Origin: a bacterium
GTDB lineage: Bacteria > Margulisbacteria > Marinamargulisbacteria > UBA817 > JABISL01
NCBI GenBank assembly: GCA_018700055.1
Contig: JABISL010000036.1
Coordinates: 1-37,453 of the forward strand
Length of the DNA stretch: 37,453 nt
Direction of reading: 5' to 3'
A program made the translations under genes and the position numbers. Below, one piece after another: positions 34,082-37,453 of the stretch (position 1 is the stretch's first letter; each line of letters begins with the position of its first letter). The notes under the pieces were generated by a model. It was not told where the DNA came from, did not search any database, and saw only the letters and a program-made list of their open reading frames with translations.

Positions 34082-34681
34082 CTATTTGCGACTAACTTCC
34101 ATTTGCCGTACAACGTATTTACCGAGCATATCGTATTCTAGATTTACCTGACTCCCCACTGGTCGGTCTTTCAAGACGGTTTTGGACAGTGTCTCGGGAA
34201 TTAGGTGGCATGAGAATGTTGAGTCAGTTAGATCAACAATTGTTAGGCTGACACCATCAATCGTGATAGATCCTTTGGGTATCAAATAGGCTGCAAATTC
34301 TTTTGGGTATTTCACAATAATCTCACCAAAAGGACTTAATTCATCAGCGTTGGTAAACTTAATTACATCACCAACACAATCTACATGACCGGTAACGAAG
34401 TGGCCACCCAATTTGGTCTGTAATGTGAGCGCAGTTTCAAGATTGACGGTGTCGTTTTTAGAGAGGTTGTCACAAGTGGTTTTACTCAATGTCTCTGGCA
34501 AATAATCTACAGAAAAAGCGTTGTCTTGAATATCTACAGCTGTACTACAAACCCCGTTCACAGCAACGCTGTCCCCTTCAGCAACAGGTAGCCCTAAATG
34601 AGTGATAGTCATGCGAGACCCATCACCGAGTGATGTTACGTGATCAATACGACCAAGGGTCTCTACGAGCCCGGTGAACAT
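34082..34681 (-). CDS. ribE: Riboflavin synthase, alpha subunit
   Basis: 199 aa with the diagnostic start MFTGLVETLGRI and two lumazine-binding barrels (about 1-95 and 97-190). VNGVCSTAVDIQDNAFSVD occurs in the first and IDGVSLTIVDLTDSTFSCH in the second, with GHFVTGHVDCVGDV between. It dismutates two lumazine molecules to riboflavin. Its start overlaps the end of nusB by 19 bases. It is separate from ribBA-ribH, about 3 kb away, with the glycosyltransferases between. Confidence 0.96.
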   Translation of the reverse strand: MFTGLVETLGRIDHVTSLGDGSRMTITHLGLPVAEGDSVAVNGVCSTAVDIQDNAFSVDYLPETLSKTTCDNLSKNDTVNLETALTLQTKLGGHFVTGHVDCVGDVIKFTNADELSPFGEIIVKYPKEFAAYLIPKGSITIDGVSLTIVDLTDSTFSCHLIPETLSKTVLKDRPVGSQVNLEYDMLGKYVVRQMEVSRK

Positions 34682-35073
34682 TGATCATCCACGTACTGTC
34701 CCAATATTCCATTGATGTACTTGGGTGAGTCGTCTGTAGAGTAACGTTTGGCCATTTCAAGCGCTTCATTAATGATGACGCTATGAGGTGTATCGGTATG
34801 AATGAGTTCATAAAGTCCCAACCGAAGAATACTTTTATCAATCGGGTTGATACGATCAAAAGACCAGTCTTTGGAATAGCTTTTAATGACTTTATCTACT
34901 TCATCCAAGTGTTTCGAAGCGCCGTTAATAAGCTCCAATGCCCAAGCCTTCGTATCGTTTTGGAATAGTCCTTCATTAATGAATTCAACGAGCTCAGGGG
35001 CTGTTTCTTTTCTCATGGCTGCCTGATATAGCGCCTGCATGGCCAGCTTTCGGCCCGTAGCACGTACACCCAT
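34663..35073 (-). CDS. nusB: Transcription antitermination factor NusB
   Basis: 136 aa, all-helical. It has the family start RATGRKLAMQALYQ, a central DEVDKVIKSYSKDWSFDRINPIDKSILRLGLYEL, and SVIINEALEMAKRYSTDDSPKYINGILG, both standard NusB signatures. It binds boxA RNA with NusE for rRNA antitermination. It lies between accC (3 bases upstream) and ribE (overlapping); a nusB-riboflavin linkage is seen in many bacteria. Confidence 0.95.
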   Translation of the reverse strand: MGVRATGRKLAMQALYQAAMRKETAPELVEFINEGLFQNDTKAWALELINGASKHLDEVDKVIKSYSKDWSFDRINPIDKSILRLGLYELIHTDTPHSVIINEALEMAKRYSTDDSPKYINGILGQYVDDQCSPGS

Positions 35074-35076
35074 TAG

Positions 35077-36414
35077 TTAGAAATGTTCTTCAATAAATTT
35101 GGTAGTAAAATTGCCAGATTGGAAGGCTTCGTTTTCAAGAACCAACTGGTGAAAAGGAATGGTTGTAGGAATGCCTGAGATAATATATTCATCCAATGCA
35201 CGAACCGCACGACTTAGCGCTTCTTCACGATCCCGTCCCCACACAATCAACTTTCCCAATAGTGAGTCATAGTTAGCAGGGACCTTGTATCCAGGATAAA
35301 CAAATCCATCATTACGGACACCTGGTCCACCTGGTGGGAGGAAAAGATCAACTAATCCAGGAGCAGGCATAAAGTTGTTCGTATGGTCTTCCGCGTTGAT
35401 TCGAAATTCAATGGCGTGACCTGAAAAAGTAATATCCGATTGGTTTAATTCTAGAACACCAGTGGCAGCGATTTTGATTTGCTGTTTGATGAGATCTACG
35501 TTTGTAACAAACTCTGTTACGGGATGCTCTACTTGAATACGTGTATTCATTTCAATGAAGTAAAACTGTTTATGTTTATCAACTAAGAATTCAATTGTTC
35601 CCGCGCCTTGATACTGAATGGCTTGAGCGGCTTTGATTGCAGCGGCTCCCATGGCATCTCGGATCGTGCTGTCGATATATGGAGAAGGAGACTCTTCAAT
35701 CAGTTTTTGGTGACGACGCTGGATTGAGCAATCACGTTCTCCCAAATGAACCGCATTGCCATGTTTGTCAGATAGAATCTGAATCTCAATGTGACGGGGA
35801 TCTTCTACGAATTTTTCGATATAAATATCACCATTACCAAAAGCAGATGAGGCTTCTGAGCTAGCGATCTTGAATAGCTCAACAAGTTGATCTGGAGACT
35901 CAACCAAACGCATTCCTTTTCCGCCACCACCGGCAGAGGCTTTTACCATTAGTGGGTAGCCAACGCGGTCAGCAGTTTCTTTTAGTTCATGCTCGGATCG
36001 AATAACGCCATCGGATCCAGGAACAACTGGAACACCTACAGTCTGAACGGTTTCCCTAGCGCAGTTTTTGTCACCCATGCGACGAATGTTCTCTGGGGAT
36101 GCCCCAATGAAGATGATTTTATGCTCCTCACACATTTCAGCAAACTGATCATTTTCAGCCATGAATCCATATCCCGGATGAATAGCTTGCGCACCAGATA
36201 CTTCTGCGGCGGCCAAAATTGCTTTTACGTTCAAATAGCTTTCGGTAGCGGCAGCAGGACCAATACAAATAGATTCGTCAGCCAGTTTCACGTGAAGACT
36301 ATCTGCATCAACTTGTGAGTAGACTGCGACTGATTTGATTCCCAGTTCGCGACAGGCACGAATGATTCGGACCGCAATTTCGCCTCGATTAGCGATTAAT
36401 ATCTTAGAAAACAT
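35077..36414 (-). CDS. accC: Acetyl-CoA carboxylase, biotin carboxylase subunit
   Basis: 445 aa, matching AccC. It opens with MFSKILIANRGEIAVRIIRA, which sets the start at 36414 rather than an upstream in-frame ATG at 36441. The ATP-grasp fold has MVKASAGGGGKGMRLV (about 157-172) and FIEMNTRIQVEHPVTEFVT with the catalytic Glu/Arg. It carboxylates biotin on BCCP for malonyl-CoA synthesis. accB is not adjacent here. A TATACT box preceded by TGG ends 10 bases before the ATG. nusB follows 3 bases after the stop. The first gene of the accC-nusB-ribE unit. Confidence 0.96.
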   Translation of the reverse strand: MFSKILIANRGEIAVRIIRACRELGIKSVAVYSQVDADSLHVKLADESICIGPAAATESYLNVKAILAAAEVSGAQAIHPGYGFMAENDQFAEMCEEHKIIFIGASPENIRRMGDKNCARETVQTVGVPVVPGSDGVIRSEHELKETADRVGYPLMVKASAGGGGKGMRLVESPDQLVELFKIASSEASSAFGNGDIYIEKFVEDPRHIEIQILSDKHGNAVHLGERDCSIQRRHQKLIEESPSPYIDSTIRDAMGAAAIKAAQAIQYQGAGTIEFLVDKHKQFYFIEMNTRIQVEHPVTEFVTNVDLIKQQIKIAATGVLELNQSDITFSGHAIEFRINAEDHTNNFMPAPGLVDLFLPPGGPGVRNDGFVYPGYKVPANYDSLLGKLIVWGRDREEALSRAVRALDEYIISGIPTTIPFHQLVLENEAFQSGNFTTKFIEEHF

Positions 36415-36424
36415 GTTGCCGGAA

Positions 36425-36430
36425 AGTATA
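36425..36430 (-). promoter_or_regulatory. Extended -10 box for accC-nusB-ribE
   Basis: TGGTATACT on the minus strand forms an extended -10; TATACT ends 10 bases before the ATG at 36414, in the gap after leuS. It places the start site downstream of the longer ATG at 36441. Confidence 0.5.
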
Positions 36431-36446
36431 CCATAATCCATTTAAA

Positions 36447-37453
36447 TCAACCCTTTACTACTATATTTAACAGTTTGTTTGGCACATAAATAACTTTTAC
36501 TACTTCGCCAGCGTCCATGTGTTGTTTTACTTTTTCATCAGCATAGGCGGTGGCTTCCACTTCTTCCTTGGAGACTCCCATATCGAACTCAAATTTTGCT
36601 CTGACCTTACCGTTGACTTGAACAACAATGGTGATTTGGTCATCTACGGTTAATGATGCGTCAAAGACGGGCCATTCTGATTGATGAACGCTTCCGGTTT
36701 GTCCAAGTTGATGCCACAACTCGTCCGCCAAGTGAGGGGCGAGTGGGGCAATGAGTTGGGCCAGAGTTAAGGCCGTCTCGTTGGTAATGCCAATGGTGTA
36801 GCACGCGTTAACCAATTCCATCATGCGACTGATGGCGGTATTGTAACTAAACTTGTTAAGGTCTTTTGTTACTGACTGAATCGTTTTGTGCGTTTGTTTA
36901 ATTAACTCGGCTTCTTTTCCTGGTTTGACAGGGTTCTCAACTACTTCGGTACAGATTTTAAATAATCGTCTTAGGAATCGGAAGCATCCTTCAACCCCTT
37001 TGTCGGACCAGTCCAAATCACGTTCCACAGGGGCGCCAAATAATATGAATAGTCGAGCCGTATCCGCACCATATTGCTTGATGATCGCGCTCGGGTCGAC
37101 TGTATTTCCTACGGATTTAGACATTTTGGAGCCATCTTTAATCACCATGCCTTGGCACAAGAGTCGTTTGAAAGGTTCATCTATATCGCAAAGCCCTAGA
37201 TCCCGTAAAACTTTTGTAAAGAAACGCGCATATAATAAATGGAGTATTGCGTGTTCAATGCCACCAATATATTGGTCGACTTGCATCCAGCGAGAGGTCG
37301 CTTCTTTGGAAAAAGGAAGTGAGTCATTGTTGGGATCGCAGAATCGTAAAAAGTACCACGAGCTATCGAAGAATGTATCCATGGTGTCGGTTTCGCGGCG
37401 ATAAGTTTTGCCATCGATTTCGATCTTATTAAAAGAAGGAGATGTTTCTAAGG
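36447..37453 (-). CDS. leuS: Leucyl-tRNA synthetase, C-terminal part (runs off the window)
   Basis: The frame is open to the window edge, so only the last 335 or so residues are seen; the N-terminal catalytic half lies beyond 37453. Visible are [20 protein letters not shown], the conserved segment of the catalytic core, [20 protein letters not shown] with the KMSKS signature, then the helical anticodon-binding domain (about 130-250 of the visible part) and the C-terminal domain ending [16 protein letters not shown]. It charges tRNA-Leu. Partial only because of the window. Confidence 0.96.
   Translation of the reverse strand, partial: LETSPSFNKIEIDGKTYRRETDTMDTFFDSSWYFLRFCDPNNDSLPFSKEATSRWMQVDQYIGGIEHAILHLLYARFFTKVLRDLGLCDIDEPFKRLLCQGMVIKDGSKMSKSVGNTVDPSAIIKQYGADTARLFILFGAPVERDLDWSDKGVEGCFRFLRRLFKICTEVVENPVKPGKEAELIKQTHKTIQSVTKDLNKFSYNTAISRMMELVNACYTIGITNETALTLAQLIAPLAPHLADELWHQLGQTGSVHQSEWPVFDASLTVDDQITIVVQVNGKVRAKFEFDMGVSKEEVEATAYADEKVKQHMDAGEVVKVIYVPNKLLNIVVKG

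Noticed and set aside
36415-36441. Longer AccC start at 36441
   Set aside because: The -10 box TATACT lies inside the extension, and the family begins at MFSKILIANRGE.

Overview
This is a gene-dense bacterial window of moderate GC content. It holds about 33 protein genes and one long non-coding stretch (15219-16116). I saw no rRNA, tRNA, CRISPR array, transposase or phage gene. The organism looks Gram-negative-like: it has a periplasmic DUF3108 protein, an M23 endopeptidase with a signal peptide, ArnE-like flippase halves and a proteobacterial-type FadE. I cannot place it in a phylum from sequence alone. Many genes have no recognisable family, so a poorly sampled lineage is plausible. A Margulisbacteria-like lineage is only a guess.

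Layout. 15-2990: an 873-residue unknown protein and a small membrane protein. 2963-6807 (minus): a four-gene operon with 4- to 11-base overlaps, made of a membrane nucleotide-sugar 4,6-dehydratase, two half-size SMR/ArnE-like proteins and a class I aminotransferase. 6872-11277 (plus): a YyaL-type thioredoxin-fold protein, then acylphosphatase, aspartokinase and a degenerate PlsY-like membrane protein. 11280-14258 (minus): DUF3108 protein, M23 peptidase and an unknown protein. 14523-15218: MnmD-like tRNA methyltransferase. 15219-16116: an array of repeated, apparently structured RNA elements. 16117-26217 (plus): a tightly packed seven-gene unit with a small membrane protein, acyl-CoA synthetase, thiolase, FadB/J-type multifunctional protein, FadE, CstA and the fluoride channel CrcB/FluC. 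These form a complete fatty-acid beta-oxidation set plus two transporters. 26200-28389 (minus): two tandem paralogues of an unrecognised family. 28561-32865 (minus): glycosyltransferase, RibBA, RibH and a glycosyltransferase-methyltransferase fusion. 32905-34077: a family 2 glycosyltransferase. 34082-37453 (minus): riboflavin synthase, NusB, biotin carboxylase AccC and the C-terminal part of LeuS, which runs off the window.

Two things stand out. First, the 15.2-16.1 kb region carries two full copies and one decayed copy of a hairpin whose outer stem changes sequence between copies but keeps its pairing. In the two full copies it is followed by a second domain with a conserved AGCGGG stem and a G-rich hairpin loop. 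The array ends about 55 bases before the beta-oxidation operon, so it could be a tandem cis-regulatory leader or an independent RNA. I do not recognise it. Second, promoter-proximal genes repeatedly have a TATAAT-like box only 6-10 bases before the start codon, which predicts leaderless or nearly leaderless mRNAs. Several operon-internal genes instead use Shine-Dalgarno sequences or stop-start overlaps. A glycosyltransferase with three homopolymer tracts in its first 20 codons is a candidate phase-variable gene.
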